NCBI RefSeq assembly: GCF_000967265.1
Contig: NZ_KQ033885.1
Coordinates: forward strand, 1,469,538 to 1,533,537
Direction of reading: 5' to 3'
DNA: 64,000 nt
From: Bifidobacterium mellis
GTDB lineage: Bacteria > Actinomycetota > Actinomycetes > Actinomycetales > Bifidobacteriaceae
In this document: in pieces, positions 46,503 to 56,541 of the stretch
Layout: each line of letters starts with the position of its first letter
Numbering within the stretch: the stretch's first letter is position 1
The notes under the pieces: generated by a model
Database searches by the model: none
What the model saw: only the letters and a program-made list of their open reading frames with translations
Told to the model about the DNA's origin: nothing
Position numbers and translations under genes: made by a program

Positions 46503-47075
46503 TCAGTTCTCCTTGAAGGGGAAGCCCAGCTGCTTGAGCAGCGCCCGGGCCTCCTGATCGTTCTTGGTGGAGGTCACCACGGTGATATCCATACCACGCT
46601 GGTGATCGATCTGATCAGGATCGATCTCGTGGAACATGGACTGCTCCGTGAGACCGAAGTTGTAGTTGCCCTGGCCGTCGAACTGACGGTCGCTGATGCC
46701 GCGGAAGTCGCGGATGCGGGGCAGAGCCAGGGTCAGCAGACGATCCAGGAACTCCCACATACGCACGCCGCGCAGGGTGGCGAAGGCGCCGATGGCCTGT
46801 CCCTCACGCAGGTGGAACTGCGCCACGGACTTCTTGGCCTTGGTGATCTTGGGCTTCTGGCCGGTGATGGCCGTCAGGTCCTTGACCGCGCCCTCGATCA
46901 GCTTGGAGTCGCGTGCCGCGGCACCCACGCCCATGGAGACCACGACCTTTTCGATCCTGGGCACCTGCATGGGGTTGGAGAACTTGAACTCCTTCTCCAG
47001 CTCGGGCACGATGCTCTCGCGGTACTGCTGCAGCAAACGAGGGACTGCCGGTGCTTCAACGGTGGTATCGCTCAT
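46503..47075 (-). CDS. rplE: Large ribosomal subunit protein uL5
   Basis: L5 binds 5S rRNA and contacts the P-site tRNA. The segments [36 protein letters not shown] and [17 protein letters not shown] are characteristic. The length of 190 is normal. The start overlaps the rplX stop codon by four bases, so it is translationally coupled. Confidence 0.98.
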   Translation of the reverse strand: MSDTTVEAPAVPRLLQQYRESIVPELEKEFKFSNPMQVPRIEKVVVSMGVGAAARDSKLIEGAVKDLTAITGQKPKITKAKKSVAQFHLREGQAIGAFATLRGVRMWEFLDRLLTLALPRIRDFRGISDRQFDGQGNYNFGLTEQSMFHEIDPDQIDHQRGMDITVVTSTKNDQEARALLKQLGFPFKEN

Positions 47076-47407
47076 GACAGCTCCTTGCCTGACTTCTTGG
47101 CGAAGCGGGTGCGCACGACCTTGACTTTGCCGTTACGCGCCTCCTCCTTGATGTTCACGCCGATGCGGGTCGGCTTCTTGGTCTCCGGGTCGATGACCAT
47201 CACGTTGGAGCGATGGATGGGCGCCTCGGTCGGGACGATGCCCGACTCCTGACCCTGCTGGGTGGCCCGCACATGCTTCTTGACGATCTGGATACCCTCG
47301 ACGATCAGGCGGTCGTTGGGCAGAATCCGCAGGACCTTGCCCTCCTTGCCGCGATCCTTGCCGCGGATGACCTTGACCTGGTCGCCTGTCTTGATCTTGG
47401 CTACCAC
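47072..47407 (-). CDS. rplX: Large ribosomal subunit protein uL24
   Basis: L24 starts 50S assembly at the exit tunnel. The KOW motif is visible at the N-terminus ([20 protein letters not shown]), followed by [17 protein letters not shown]. The length of 111 is normal. It follows rplN by one base. Confidence 0.98.
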   Translation of the reverse strand: MVAKIKTGDQVKVIRGKDRGKEGKVLRILPNDRLIVEGIQIVKKHVRATQQGQESGIVPTEAPIHRSNVMVIDPETKKPTRIGVNIKEEARNGKVKVVRTRFAKKSGKELS

Positions 47408-47408
47408 T

Positions 47409-47777
47409 TCAGATCACCTCCGGTGCCAGGGACACGATCTTCATGAAGCGCTTGTCGCGCAGCTCACGACCGACCGGTCCGAAGATACGAGTGCCGCGGG
47501 GCTCACGACCGGTGCCGAGGATGACCGCCGCGTTCTCGTCGAACTTGATGTAGGAGCCGTCGTGACGACGATGCTCCTTGACCGTACGGACGACGACCGC
47601 CTTGACGACCTCGCCCTTCTTGACCGACCCGCCGGGAATGGCATCCTTGACGGTGGCGACGATCACGTCGCCAATGCCGGCATAGCGTCGCTTCGACCCG
47701 CCGAGCACGCGGATGGCCAGGATCTCCTTGGCACCCGTGTTGTCGGCGACCTGAAGCCGCGATTCCTGCTGAATCAT
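47409..47777 (-). CDS. rplN: Large ribosomal subunit protein uL14
   Basis: L14 sits at the subunit interface. The protein begins [18 protein letters not shown] and has the conserved [13 protein letters not shown] and [17 protein letters not shown] segments and the end [16 protein letters not shown]. Length 122 is exactly typical. It follows rpsQ after 78 bp. Confidence 0.98.
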   Translation of the reverse strand: MIQQESRLQVADNTGAKEILAIRVLGGSKRRYAGIGDVIVATVKDAIPGGSVKKGEVVKAVVVRTVKEHRRHDGSYIKFDENAAVILGTGREPRGTRIFGPVGRELRDKRFMKIVSLAPEVI

Positions 47778-47855
47778 TGATTCTCCTTAGCCGCGCTGGT
47801 TCTCCGCAGACACCCCGCACCAGGCGGGATGAAATGCGGAGCCTGGCCGAACTTG

Positions 47856-48122
47856 TTACTTGGCGCGCTCGACGATGGAGTCGAGACGCCAGCGCTTGGT
47901 CTTGCTCAGAGGACGGGTCTCCATGATACTCACGAAGTCGCCCACATGGGCCTCGTTCTTCTCATCATGGGCCTTGACCTTGCGGTTGCTGCGGACGACC
48001 TTGCCGTACAGGGGGTGGGTCGAACGCTGCTCCAGCTCAACGGTGATGGTCTTGTCCATCTTGTCGGACACGACGTAGCCGCTGCGAACCTTGCGGAAGT
48101 TGCGCTCCTGCTTGTCAGCCAT
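47856..48122 (-). CDS. rpsQ: Small ribosomal subunit protein uS17
   Basis: S17 is a primary 16S rRNA-binding protein of OB fold. The segments [31 protein letters not shown] and the [21 protein letters not shown] end fit the family. Length 88. It follows rpmC by two bases. Confidence 0.98.
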   Translation of the reverse strand: MADKQERNFRKVRSGYVVSDKMDKTITVELEQRSTHPLYGKVVRSNRKVKAHDEKNEAHVGDFVSIMETRPLSKTKRWRLDSIVERAK

Positions 48123-48124
48123 GC

Positions 48125-48388
48125 TTACTTCTCCTCAGCTTTGCTCTCGGCCTTTGCTTCGGCGGGCTCCTGGCTGATGCCCAGCTCGCGCTCACGCAGG
48201 ACGGTGTACATCCTGGCGATGTCGTGCTTGACGGCCTTGAGGCGGGAGGTGTTCTCCAGCTGACCGGTGGCCGACTGGAAGCGCAGGTTGAACAGCTCTT
48301 CCTTGGACTTCTTCAGGAAATCCTCGATCTCCGCATTGGTCTTTTCATTCAGATTCTTGATGGAATACTCGGCTGTTCCGACTGACAT
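48125..48388 (-). CDS. rpmC: Large ribosomal subunit protein uL29
   Basis: L29 lies near the exit tunnel and helps dock trigger factor and SRP. The coiled helical pair [36 protein letters not shown] covers about residues 14-50, and the family motif [11 protein letters not shown] follows. A short acidic Ala/Glu/Lys tail makes it 87 residues, a little longer than usual. Its ATG overlaps the rplP stop codon. Confidence 0.97.
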   Translation of the reverse strand: MSVGTAEYSIKNLNEKTNAEIEDFLKKSKEELFNLRFQSATGQLENTSRLKAVKHDIARMYTVLRERELGISQEPAEAKAESKAEEK

Positions 48389-48807
48389 CAGATGTCACCG
48401 CCTTCACGTGCAATAATCCGGCACTTCATGGGAAGCTTGTCAGTGGCGCGGCGAAGGGCCTCGCGGGCCACATCCTCGCTCACGCCGCCGATCTCGAAAA
48501 GCACCCGGCCGGGACGGACATTGGCCACCCAGAACTCGGGCGCACCCTTGCCGGAACCCATTCGGGATCCCAGGGCATGCTTGGTCAGGGGACGATCCGG
48601 GAAGACCGTGATCCAGACGCGGCCACCACGCTTGATGTACCGGGTCATGGCGATACGGGCCGCCTCGATCTGACGGTTGGTCAGGTAAGCCGGAGCCAGG
48701 GCCTGAATGCCGTAATCGCCGAAAGCGATCTCGTTGCCGCCCTTGGACATGCCCGAACGACCCGGACGATGCTGCTTGCGGTATTTAGTCCTCTTTGGGA
48801 TAAGCAC
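48388..48807 (-). CDS. rplP: Large ribosomal subunit protein uL16
   Basis: L16 organises the A-site region of the 50S subunit. The protein begins [19 protein letters not shown] and contains [38 protein letters not shown] and the [15 protein letters not shown] end. Length 139 is normal. It starts 3 bases after rpsC. Confidence 0.98.
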   Translation of the reverse strand: MLIPKRTKYRKQHRPGRSGMSKGGNEIAFGDYGIQALAPAYLTNRQIEAARIAMTRYIKRGGRVWITVFPDRPLTKHALGSRMGSGKGAPEFWVANVRPGRVLFEIGGVSEDVAREALRRATDKLPMKCRIIAREGGDI

Positions 48808-48810
48808 GGC

Positions 48811-49656
48811 TCACTCCTTTGCTTCGGTTGCGACGGGTGCCGAGGCGGTATGCTCCTGGGCCGCCGCCGGCGGCGCGGCCACACCGCTGTTCTGCTTGGC
48901 TGCATCCTGCTCGCGGCGGGTGCGTCCCTCGGAAGGACGGACGCCACGACGGGGACGACGATCGCCGCGCCGACCGGGGCGGTTGTTCTGCTGAGCCTGC
49001 TGCTCCTCGAACTGGCGCTCGGTCATGTCGCCCTTGTAGATCCAGACCTTGACGCCGATGCGGCCGTAGGTGGTCCTGGCCTCGAAGAAGCCGTAGTCAA
49101 TCAGGGCGCGCAGAGTCTGCAGGGGCACACGGCCCTCACGGTAGAACTCCGAACGGCTCATCTCGGCTCCGCCCAGACGACCGGACAGCTTGATTCTGAT
49201 GCCCTTGGCGCCGGCCCGCATGGCATCCTGCTGAGCCTTGCGCATGGCCCGGCGGAAGGTGACGCGGTTGGTCAGCTGCTCGGCGATGCCCTGAGCAACA
49301 AGCTGGGCATCGATGGAGGCGTTCTTGACCTCGAAGATGTTCAGCTGGACCTGCTTGCCGGTGATCTTCTCCAGCTTGGCGCGCACGCGCTCGGCCTCGG
49401 CTCCGCGACGGCCGATGACGATACCCGGCCGGGCGGTGTGAATGTCGACGCGCACACGGTCGCGGGTCCGCTCGATGACGATCTTGGAGACGCCTGCGCG
49501 CTCCAGGTCCTTGTTCATCTCCTTGCGGATCTTGTCGTCCTCAAGCACGAAGTCGCTGTAGCGCTCCCCCGCCTTGTTGGAATCGGAGTACCACTTGCTG
49601 CGGTGCTCCTCGGTGATGCCGAGTCGGTACCCAAACGGGTTGATCTTCTGCCCCAT
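48811..49656 (-). CDS. rpsC: Small ribosomal subunit protein uS3
   Basis: S3 guards the mRNA entry channel with helicase activity. The protein begins [20 protein letters not shown], has the KH domain with [18 protein letters not shown], and the [22 protein letters not shown] segment. After about residue 212 the tail is low-complexity (Gln, Arg, Pro, Ala), bringing the length to 281. The ATG overlaps the rplV stop by one base; the frame is open upstream to 49869. Confidence 0.98.
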   Translation of the reverse strand: MGQKINPFGYRLGITEEHRSKWYSDSNKAGERYSDFVLEDDKIRKEMNKDLERAGVSKIVIERTRDRVRVDIHTARPGIVIGRRGAEAERVRAKLEKITGKQVQLNIFEVKNASIDAQLVAQGIAEQLTNRVTFRRAMRKAQQDAMRAGAKGIRIKLSGRLGGAEMSRSEFYREGRVPLQTLRALIDYGFFEARTTYGRIGVKVWIYKGDMTERQFEEQQAQQNNRPGRRGDRRPRRGVRPSEGRTRREQDAAKQNSGVAAPPAAAQEHTASAPVATEAKE

Positions 49657-50015
49657 TATCGGGCTCCTTCCTTGTCGGCCACCACGACGGTGATGTGGCT
49701 GGTCCGCTTGTTGATGCGGGCCGCACGACCCTGGGCGCGGGCGCGGAACCGCTTCAGGGTGGTTCCCTCGTCCACGTAGGTCTCTCGGACCATCAGCTCG
49801 TTCTCGCGGAAGGGCTGGTTGGCCTTGTCCGCCTTGACGCGCGCGTTGGCGATGGCGCTCTCCAGGCACTTGCGGACCGGAACGGCCGCGTCCTGGGGGG
49901 CGAACTTCAGAATGGTCACGGCCTCGGTCGCCTGCTTGCCTCGGATGAGGTCGACGACGCGGCGAGCCTTGCGAGGCGTCACGCGAACGTGACGTGCAAT
50001 TGCCTTAGCTTCCAT
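49656..50015 (-). CDS. rplV: Large ribosomal subunit protein uL22
   Basis: L22 lines the exit tunnel with its beta-hairpin. The segments [34 protein letters not shown] and the hairpin [21 protein letters not shown] (about residues 85-105) are typical. Length 119. It follows rpsS after 21 bp. Confidence 0.98.
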   Translation of the reverse strand: MEAKAIARHVRVTPRKARRVVDLIRGKQATEAVTILKFAPQDAAVPVRKCLESAIANARVKADKANQPFRENELMVRETYVDEGTTLKRFRARAQGRAARINKRTSHITVVVADKEGAR

Positions 50016-50036
50016 GTGTCTCTACTCTCCCTCGCC

Positions 50037-50315
50037 TCAGCGGCGTGCTTTCTTGTCGTCCTTCACGTGACCCCTGAAGGTCCGGGTGGGGGCGAATTCG
50101 CCGAGCTTGTGGCCGACCATGGCCTCGGTTACGAAGACCGGGACATGCTTGCGGCCATCGTGCACAGCGAAAGTGTGCCCGATGAAGTCCGGGGTGATCA
50201 TGGAACGACGGGACCAGGTCTTGATGACGTTCTTGGTACCCTTCTCGTTCTGCTCGTCGACTTTCTTCTGCAAGTGGGCGTCGACGAATGGGCCCTTCTT
50301 GATGCTACGAGTCAT
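50037..50315 (-). CDS. rpsS: Small ribosomal subunit protein uS19
   Basis: S19 works with S13 in the head of the 30S subunit. The protein begins [19 protein letters not shown] and carries the diagnostic [20 protein letters not shown] and [20 protein letters not shown] segments. Length 92. It follows rplB after 15 bp. Confidence 0.98.
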   Translation of the reverse strand: MTRSIKKGPFVDAHLQKKVDEQNEKGTKNVIKTWSRRSMITPDFIGHTFAVHDGRKHVPVFVTEAMVGHKLGEFAPTRTFRGHVKDDKKARR

Positions 50316-50330
50316 CTTTCCGACACTCCC

Positions 50331-51161
50331 TTACTTGCGGTTCTTACCATTTGGACGACGACGCACGATCATCTTGTTGGAGGCCTTCTTGGGCCTGCGG
50401 GTGCGGACCTCGCCCTTGCCCCAGGGGGACACTGGCGGCTTGCCGCCACGAGTGCGTCCACCATGCGGGTGGTCGACCGGGTTCATGGATTCACCACGGG
50501 TGATGGGCCTGCGTCCCATCCAGCGGGCACGTCCCGCCTTGCCGAGCTGGACGTTGGCGTGGTCGTTGTTGCCGACCTCGCCCACCGTTGCGCGGCAACG
50601 GGAGTCGACGTTACGAATTTCGCCGGAGGGCATACGCAGCTGGGCGTAGGCCCCGTCCTTGGCCACCAACTGGACGGCAGCACCGGCCGAGCGGGCGATC
50701 TTGGCGCCGCCCAGGGGCCGCAGCTCAATGGCGTGGACGATGGTGCCGGTGGGGATGTTGCGCAGGGGCAGGTTGTTGCCGGGCTTGATGTCGGCCTGGG
50801 GACCGGTCTCGATGACGTCACCCTGCTTGATGCCCTGCGGGGCGATGATGTAGCGCTTCTCGCCGTCTGCAAAGTGCAGAAGGGCGATACGGGCCGAGCG
50901 GTTGGGATCGTATTCGATCTCAGCGACCTTGGCGGGCACGCCGTCCTTGTCCCAGCGACGGAAGTCGATGAGGCGGTACTGGCGCTTGTGTCCGCCGCCG
51001 CGGTGGCGGCTGGTGACGCGGCCATAGGAGTTGCGTCCGCCGGTCTTGCTCAGCTTGCGAACCAGCGACTTCTCGGGCTTGGAGCGCGTGATTTCGGCGA
51101 AGTCCGAAACCGAGGCGTTGCGACGGCCCGCGGTCGTCGGCTTGTATGTACGGATAGCCAT
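50331..51161 (-). CDS. rplB: Large ribosomal subunit protein uL2
   Basis: L2 is needed for subunit joining and the peptidyl transferase region. The segments [38 protein letters not shown] and [11 protein letters not shown], with the functionally important His, are present. Length 276 is normal. A 35-bp gap separates it from rplW. Confidence 0.98.
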   Translation of the reverse strand: MAIRTYKPTTAGRRNASVSDFAEITRSKPEKSLVRKLSKTGGRNSYGRVTSRHRGGGHKRQYRLIDFRRWDKDGVPAKVAEIEYDPNRSARIALLHFADGEKRYIIAPQGIKQGDVIETGPQADIKPGNNLPLRNIPTGTIVHAIELRPLGGAKIARSAGAAVQLVAKDGAYAQLRMPSGEIRNVDSRCRATVGEVGNNDHANVQLGKAGRARWMGRRPITRGESMNPVDHPHGGRTRGGKPPVSPWGKGEVRTRRPKKASNKMIVRRRPNGKNRK

Positions 51162-51196
51162 AATCTAGTTCTTCCTTAACTTTTCTCGGCTAGCCT

Positions 51197-51499
51197 TCAG
51201 TTGTTGGTACCGAAGACATCGATCGACTGGCCCTCGGCCACCTTGACGATGGCGCGCTTCTCGGCGGCGCGACGACCCCAGCCCGTACGGGTCCGGGTCC
51301 GCTTGCCCTGGCGGTTGAGGGTGTTTACCGATGTGACCTTCACGTTGAAGATCTGCTCGATGGCCTGCTTGATGGCGACCTTGTTGGCATCAGGGTCAAC
51401 CACGAATGTGTACTGGCCGCGGTCCGAGTTGGCGTAGCTCTTCTCGGAGACGACCGGGCGCAGAATGATGTCGTGTGCTGGCTTGTGAATAGCTGCCAT
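51197..51499 (-). CDS. rplW: Large ribosomal subunit protein uL23
   Basis: L23 is the docking site for trigger factor and SRP at the tunnel exit. The protein begins [21 protein letters not shown] and contains [21 protein letters not shown] and a basic loop [15 protein letters not shown]. The length is 100. I used the ATG at 51499, five bases after rplD; the frame is open to 51670. Confidence 0.98.
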   Translation of the reverse strand: MAAIHKPAHDIILRPVVSEKSYANSDRGQYTFVVDPDANKVAIKQAIEQIFNVKVTSVNTLNRQGKRTRTRTGWGRRAAEKRAIVKVAEGQSIDVFGTNN

Positions 51500-51504
51500 G
51501 AAAA

Positions 51505-52179
51505 TCAGGCCTCCTTGACGGTCTCGGACTTGACGCCGCTCTTGGCAGCCAGGAAGGCATCGAAGCCATCCTTGCTGAAGACGACATCCTCGGCCGTGAC
51601 CACATCGTAGGTGTTGAGCTGATCGGCGAAGAGGACATGGACGGTGGGCAGGTTCCTCACGGAGAGCCACTCGTTGATGTTCTCACGGGACAGCACGACG
51701 GTGGTGAATCTGTTGTCGACAAGGGGCAGCAGGGCTGCCTTGGCTGCCTTGGTGGACGGAGTCTCGCCAATGCCGAAGTCGACCACGTGCACGCGTCCGG
51801 CGTTGACCCGGTCGGACAGGACGTAGCGCAGGGCTGCGGCCTTCATCTTCTTGGGGGTGCGCTGGGAGTAATCGCGCGGCTGCGGGCCGTGGACAATGGC
51901 GCCACCGGTCCACTGGGGAGCGCGGATGGAACCCTGACGGGCACGTCCAGTGCCCTTCTGCTTCCAAGGCTTGCGGCCGCCGCCTGAGACGGTGGACCGG
52001 GTCTTGACCGAGTGTGTGCCCTGGCGGGCTGCAGCCAGCTGGGCGACAACCACCTGGTGGATCAGCGGCACGTGTGAACGGACATCCTCCTCGGCAATGC
52101 CGAAGATCTGCTCGGGTGCATCCACGGTCCCGGTGTTCTTGCCCTGGGCGTCGGTGATGTTCAGAGTCAACTTAGCCAT
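51505..52179 (-). CDS. rplD: Large ribosomal subunit protein uL4
   Basis: L4 lines the tunnel and, in some bacteria, regulates the S10 operon. The extended loop [23 protein letters not shown] (about residues 60-83) and the [20 protein letters not shown] segment define the family. Length 224. It follows rplC by four bases. Whether autoregulation exists here cannot be told from the sequence. Confidence 0.98.
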   Translation of the reverse strand: MAKLTLNITDAQGKNTGTVDAPEQIFGIAEEDVRSHVPLIHQVVVAQLAAARQGTHSVKTRSTVSGGGRKPWKQKGTGRARQGSIRAPQWTGGAIVHGPQPRDYSQRTPKKMKAAALRYVLSDRVNAGRVHVVDFGIGETPSTKAAKAALLPLVDNRFTTVVLSRENINEWLSVRNLPTVHVLFADQLNTYDVVTAEDVVFSKDGFDAFLAAKSGVKSETVKEA

Positions 52180-52183
52180 GGTT

Positions 52184-52837
52184 TCAGGCTCCCTTCACTG
52201 CCGAACGAACCAGGACGATGGCGCCGCGGGGCCCGGGCAGGGCACCCTTGATGGCGATGACGCCCTTCTCGGCATCTGCGGAGACGATGGTCAGGTTCTG
52301 GACGGTCGAGGTGTCGTGACCCATTCGGCCGGCCATCCGCTTGCCCTTGAGGATGCGGCTGGGGGTTGCGCAGGCGCCCACTGAACCGGGACGACGCTCG
52401 TTCTTGTGCGAACCGTGGGTGCGGCGGTAGGACTTGAAGCCCCAGCGCTTGATGGTGCCGGCAAAGCCCTTGCCCTTGGTGGTGCCGGTCACATCGACCT
52501 CGCTGCCCTCGGGCAGCAGGTCCAGGCCCAGCTCCTGGCCGGGCTGATAGCTGTCGGCATCGGCGGTGCGGACCTCGACCAGGTGACGACGCGGGGTCAC
52601 TCCGGCCTTGGCGAAGTGTCCAGCCAGCGGCTTGGTCACCTTGGTGGGGTCGATCTGCCCGTAGCCGATCTGGATGGCCTGGTAGCCGTCCTTCTCCTGG
52701 TTCTTGACCGCGGTCACCACGTTGGTGGACACGTCCACCAGGGTCACCGGGACGAAGAAGCCGTTCTCGTCCCAGACCTGGGACATGCCCAGCTTGCGGC
52801 CCAGGAGAGCCTTGCGGTTCCTCTGCTCTTCAGCCAT
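52184..52837 (-). CDS. rplC: Large ribosomal subunit protein uL3
   Basis: L3 starts 50S assembly and reaches the peptidyl transferase centre. The segments [33 protein letters not shown] and [18 protein letters not shown] fit the family. I used the ATG preceding [11 protein letters not shown], with GGAGGAGGAAACCGC upstream; the frame is open to 52870. Length 217. It follows rpsJ after 16 bp. Confidence 0.98.
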   Translation of the reverse strand: MAEEQRNRKALLGRKLGMSQVWDENGFFVPVTLVDVSTNVVTAVKNQEKDGYQAIQIGYGQIDPTKVTKPLAGHFAKAGVTPRRHLVEVRTADADSYQPGQELGLDLLPEGSEVDVTGTTKGKGFAGTIKRWGFKSYRRTHGSHKNERRPGSVGACATPSRILKGKRMAGRMGHDTSTVQNLTIVSADAEKGVIAIKGALPGPRGAIVLVRSAVKGA

Positions 52838-52853
52838 GCGGTTTCCTCCTCCC

Positions 52854-53162
52854 CTACAGCTTGATCTCAATGTTGACGTCCGCCGGCAGATCGATGTGCA
52901 TCAGCGAATCCACAGCCTTGGGCGTGGGATCCACGATGTCGATCAGGCGCTTGTGGGTGCGCATCTCGAAGTGCTCGCGGGAGTCCTTGTACTTATGAGG
53001 AGAACGGATGACGACATACACGTTCTTCTCAGTCGGCAGCGGAACGGGGCCAACCACAGTTGCGCCCGCGTTCGTCACCGTCTCGACGATCTTCTTCGCC
53101 GATTGGTCGATGACCTCATGGTCATAGGACTTTAGCCTGATGCGGATTTTCTGTCCCGCCAT
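52854..53162 (-). CDS. rpsJ: Small ribosomal subunit protein uS10
   Basis: S10 (also the antitermination factor NusE) begins [19 protein letters not shown] and contains the [36 protein letters not shown] segment that spans about residues 37-72. Length 102. It is the first gene of the long ribosomal cluster; GAAAGGGCGG lies upstream of the ATG. Its promoter must lie in the 286-bp gap to adhE. Confidence 0.98.
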   Translation of the reverse strand: MAGQKIRIRLKSYDHEVIDQSAKKIVETVTNAGATVVGPVPLPTEKNVYVVIRSPHKYKDSREHFEMRTHKRLIDIVDPTPKAVDSLMHIDLPADVNIEIKL

Positions 53163-53321
53163 TGCCGTCCGCCCTTTCTAGCGATCTATGAACTGATTAC
53201 CCAGTCTGTTTCGAGGGCACGGAACGACGGCCGCAAGGAGACATTCCTCCCGACAGGCCTCAGCCGGATCCATGCGCAGCCGTGGAGAATCCCGTGGGGA
53301 TGGGACTCCTCGCTGCACCCG

Positions 53322-53350
53322 CTATTGTGATTGACAAAATGCGAGCCCAA
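53322..53350 (-). promoter_or_regulatory. Candidate promoter of the S10 operon
   Basis: On the minus strand TTGGGC and CAATAG are separated by 17 bases and lie about 160 bp before rpsJ. The match is modest, so this is only a candidate, but no better one is seen in the gap. It would give a leader of about 150 bases. Confidence 0.35.
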
Positions 53351-53378
53351 AACAGGCAACTTTCTTATTAAACCACGA

Positions 53379-53428
53379 GGGTTCCCCTAGAAGAATCCGG
53401 GCGTGTCGCGCCGCTTCCAGGGGAACCC
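53379..53428 (-). terminator. Large terminator-like hairpin after adhE
   Basis: GGGTTCCCCT and AGGGGAACCC form a perfect 10-bp stem, extended by GAAG/CTTC and an inner GC-rich stem. It lies 20 bases after the adhE stop, and TTTAATAAG follows a few bases after the stem on the minus strand. Confidence 0.7.
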
Positions 53429-53448
53429 CCGGCTCAATTCCGGCCCTG

Positions 53449-56214
53449 TCAGGACCGGCGGGAGGCCTCCTGGAGCACATCCTCGCCCTGGCGGGCAACC
53501 CTCATCCGGTGACCCTCCTCCTGGCTGACCCCATAGTAGGCGGCCACGGCGATGTCCTTCATGTCCTCAATCAGCGGAATGCGGGGGTTGGCCGGCGTGC
53601 ACTGGTCCTCATAGGCGCGCATGCCGATCTGATCCAGGGACCGCCAGTAGAGGTCCTCGTCCACTCCGGCAGCCTGGAAGGAGGCATCCATGCCCAGGCG
53701 CTCATCCCTGTAGGATTCCACGGCACGGGCCAAGAGCTCCACGCCCTCCTCGGGGGTAGCGGATTCGATGCCCAGTACATGGGCCATCTGCCTGTAGCGA
53801 TCCGGGGCCACATACTCGCTGTACTTGGGCCAGCTGGTCGGCTCGTCCGGGACCCGTCCGTTGTAACGAATCACATAGGGCAGGAGGATGGAGTTGGCGC
53901 GCCCATGGGCCACATGACAGAGGGCTCCGATGGTATGCGCCATGCCGTGGCACATGCCCAGGAAGGCCGAACCGAAGGCCATGCCTGCCATGGTCGCCGC
54001 ATTGTGCATCTTCTCCTGGGCGCGGGTCTTGGTCTCGCCGCCGGCGGTGCCCACGGCAGGCTCCAGGTTGTCCCAGATCAGCTTGGCCGCATGCAGGGCC
54101 ATGGCGTCGGTGTAGTCATTGGCGTAGACCGAGACGAAGGCCTCCATGCAGTGGGTCAGGGCATCGAAGCCCGAGTCGCAGGCCAGCTGCTTGGGCTGGG
54201 TGCGGGCCAGAACCGGATCCACGATGGCCACGCTGGGGGTCAGGGCGTAGTCGGTGATGGGGTACTTGTATCCGGTCCTGTGGTCGGTGATGACCGCGAA
54301 TGGGGTGACCTCCGAACCCGTGCCCGAGGAGGTGGGAATGCAGACCAGCCTGGCCTTGGTGCCCAGGGGCGGAATCTTGAAGGCCCGCTTGCGGATGTCG
54401 AAGAACTTCTCCCGAACATCGGCAAAGGAGATCTCCGGGTGCTCATAGAGCAGCCACATGATCTTGGCTGCGTCCATGGGGCTGCCGCCGCCCACAGCGA
54501 TGATGGTGTCGGGGCCGAACTCATCGCGCATCATGGCCGCACCGCGCTCCACCGTCTCAACGCTGGGCTCCGGCTCCACGTAGTCGATGATGCGGAAGGT
54601 GACCGGCTCGGGCCGGGCCCGCAGCTGATCGATGATCTTGTCGACGATCCCCAGCTGCTCCATGACCTTGTCGCAGACGATGACGGCCCGGCGGATGCCG
54701 AACATGTCACGCAGGTAGCGGACGGAGTTGGGTTCGAAGTAGGTCTTGGGGGGTACCTTGAACCACTGCATGTTGTTGTTCCTCCGCGCGATCCGTTTGA
54801 TGTTGATCAGATTGACCGCCTGGACGTTGCCCGAGACCGAGTTGCCGCCGTAGGAGCCGCAACCCAGGGTCAGGGAGGGGGCGATGGCGTTGTAGATGTC
54901 GCCGATGCCACCCAGGGAGCTGGGCTGGTTCCAGACGATCCGGCAGGCGTGCATACGCTGTCCGTACTCGCGCACCAGCCTCTCATCGTCGGTGTGGATG
55001 GCAGCTGTGTGCCCGGCGCCGTAGCGCAGCATCTGCTCGCAGAGGGTGAAGCCCTCCTCCTTGTTGCTGGCCTTGAGCACGGCCTGAACCGGAGCCAGCT
55101 TCTCCAGGGTCAGGGGTTCCATGGGGCCGACCCGGTCGCATTCGGCGGCCAGGATGGTCGCATCCTCGGGGATCTCGAAGCCAGCCTGACTGGCGATGAA
55201 CTGGGGGGACTTGCCCGGAACCTCGGAGTTGAGCCTGGGAGCGGGTGCTTCGGCACCGGCATGGGCCCGCACGCCGAACATGTACTCCTCCAGCTTGGCC
55301 TTCTCCTCAGGGTTGACGAAGTAAGCCTTGCGCCGCTTCATCTCCTCGATCACCCGGTCATGCACATCCTGATGGGCGATGATGGCCTGCTCTGTGGCGC
55401 AGATCATGCCGTAGTCGAAATGCTTGGACAGGATCAGGTCGTTGACGGCCCGGGAAACGTTGACCCTGCGGTCCACATATGCCGGTGCATTGCCGGCTCC
55501 TACGCCCAGGGCAGGCTTGCCCGAGGAGTAGGCGGCCTTGACCATGCCGGTGCCTCCTGTGGCCAGAATGGTGGCCACGCCGGGGTGCTGCATCAGGGCG
55601 CCGGTGGCTTCGACTGAGGGGTGCTCGATCCATTGGATGCAATCCTGTGGAGCACCTGCCTCGATGGCGGCATCACGGACGATCCGGGCCGCCTCCACCG
55701 AACAGCGCTGGGCGTAGGGGTGGAATCCGAAGACGATGGGGCAGCGGGTCTTCAGGGCCAGCAGCGACTTGAAAATGGCAGTCGAGGTGGGGTTGGTGAC
55801 CGGAGTCACGCCGGCCACGACTCCCACCGGCTCGGCCACCTCGATGATGCCGTCCACATCGTTCTCGTTGATGATGCCCACGGTGCGCTGCCTGGCCAGG
55901 TAGTTGGTCACGTGCTCGCAGGCGAAGATGTTCTTGGTGGCCTTGTCTTCCACCAGGCCGCGTCCGGTCTCCTCCACGGCCATCTGAGCCAGGGACAGAT
56001 GCTTGTTCAGGGCCGCAATCGAGGCCTTGGCCACAATCCGATCCACTTGGCTCTGGTCGAGCTCCTCAAAAGCGCGTAAAGCCGCCTGCGCGCGGACGAC
56101 CAGGGCATCCACCTCCATGCGGGCCAGCTCACTGCCGTCGGCCTGGCCGCCTTCCCTGCCAGCTGTCGGCTCCTTCACTTGATGGTCATGCTTATGCTTC
56201 TGCGTTCCAGCCAA
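53449..56214 (-). CDS. adhE: Bifunctional acetaldehyde-CoA/alcohol dehydrogenase
   Basis: AdhE reduces acetyl-CoA to acetaldehyde and then ethanol, regenerating two NAD per turn during fermentation. The N-terminal aldehyde dehydrogenase half carries the catalytic Cys in HFDYGMICATEQ (about residue 272), and the C-terminal iron-dependent alcohol dehydrogenase half has IIAVGGGSPMDAAKIMW and the metal-binding HGMAHTIGALCHVAHG. I chose the TTG start because AGGAGG lies 9 bases before it and MAGTQKHKHD aligns with recalled bifidobacterial AdhE; the in-frame ATG at 56232 has no ribosome-binding site. The length of 921 is normal. A probable Rex operator lies upstream, so expression should rise when NADH accumulates. 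Confidence 0.98.
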   Translation of the reverse strand: MAGTQKHKHDHQVKEPTAGREGGQADGSELARMEVDALVVRAQAALRAFEELDQSQVDRIVAKASIAALNKHLSLAQMAVEETGRGLVEDKATKNIFACEHVTNYLARQRTVGIINENDVDGIIEVAEPVGVVAGVTPVTNPTSTAIFKSLLALKTRCPIVFGFHPYAQRCSVEAARIVRDAAIEAGAPQDCIQWIEHPSVEATGALMQHPGVATILATGGTGMVKAAYSSGKPALGVGAGNAPAYVDRRVNVSRAVNDLILSKHFDYGMICATEQAIIAHQDVHDRVIEEMKRRKAYFVNPEEKAKLEEYMFGVRAHAGAEAPAPRLNSEVPGKSPQFIASQAGFEIPEDATILAAECDRVGPMEPLTLEKLAPVQAVLKASNKEEGFTLCEQMLRYGAGHTAAIHTDDERLVREYGQRMHACRIVWNQPSSLGGIGDIYNAIAPSLTLGCGSYGGNSVSGNVQAVNLINIKRIARRNNNMQWFKVPPKTYFEPNSVRYLRDMFGIRRAVIVCDKVMEQLGIVDKIIDQLRARPEPVTFRIIDYVEPEPSVETVERGAAMMRDEFGPDTIIAVGGGSPMDAAKIMWLLYEHPEISFADVREKFFDIRKRAFKIPPLGTKARLVCIPTSSGTGSEVTPFAVITDHRTGYKYPITDYALTPSVAIVDPVLARTQPKQLACDSGFDALTHCMEAFVSVYANDYTDAMALHAAKLIWDNLEPAVGTAGGETKTRAQEKMHNAATMAGMAFGSAFLGMCHGMAHTIGALCHVAHGRANSILLPYVIRYNGRVPDEPTSWPKYSEYVAPDRYRQMAHVLGIESATPEEGVELLARAVESYRDERLGMDASFQAAGVDEDLYWRSLDQIGMRAYEDQCTPANPRIPLIEDMKDIAVAAYYGVSQEEGHRMRVARQGEDVLQEASRRS

Positions 56215-56313
56215 GGTATTGGCCCTCCTCATGTTCCGCGGATGCCGATGAGGGCCGGCAGAAGGTCTAATACAGTCCCAGACCGTGGCGGTCCACGAAA
56301 GACATCCGTCATA

Positions 56314-56331
56314 ACGTGACGAAAATCACAA
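56314..56331 (-). promoter_or_regulatory. Probable Rex operator upstream of adhE
   Basis: The minus strand reads TTGTGA-TTTTCG-TCACGT, matching the Rex consensus TTGTGA-N6-TCACAA in 10 of 12 arm bases, with the correct spacer. It lies about 100 bp before the adhE start. Rex senses the NADH/NAD ratio and commonly represses adhE. The Rex gene is not in the window. Confidence 0.75.
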
Positions 56332-56490
56332 TATAGACCCAAGGGGGCACCATTGAGCCCCAGGATGAGCGAACGTTCGCTTGAAGCGTGTCGTGTGGGA
56401 ATTCGTGGTTTTCCTGGTCATTTTCCGCACCCCAACGTGCGCTTTGTCGTTCGCTTGGAACTGGGCTGTCCAGGCATGGATCCAAGCATG

Positions 56491-56524
56491 AAAAATCCCC
56501 AAGGTCCATGAGAACCTCGGGGAT
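56491..56524 (-). terminator. Intrinsic terminator after rpsI
   Basis: On the minus strand ATCCCCGAGGT pairs with ACCTTGGGGAT (one G-U pair) around an 8-base loop and is followed by a run of Ts. It lies 18 bases after the rpsI stop codon and ends the rplM-rpsI operon. Confidence 0.93.
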
Positions 56525-56541
56525 GAAGGAAACCGCGAACG

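Noticed and set aside
53509-55617. A 702-codon plus-strand frame opposite adhE
   Set aside because: Shadow of adhE; composition dominated by Gly, His, Val and Asp without motifs.
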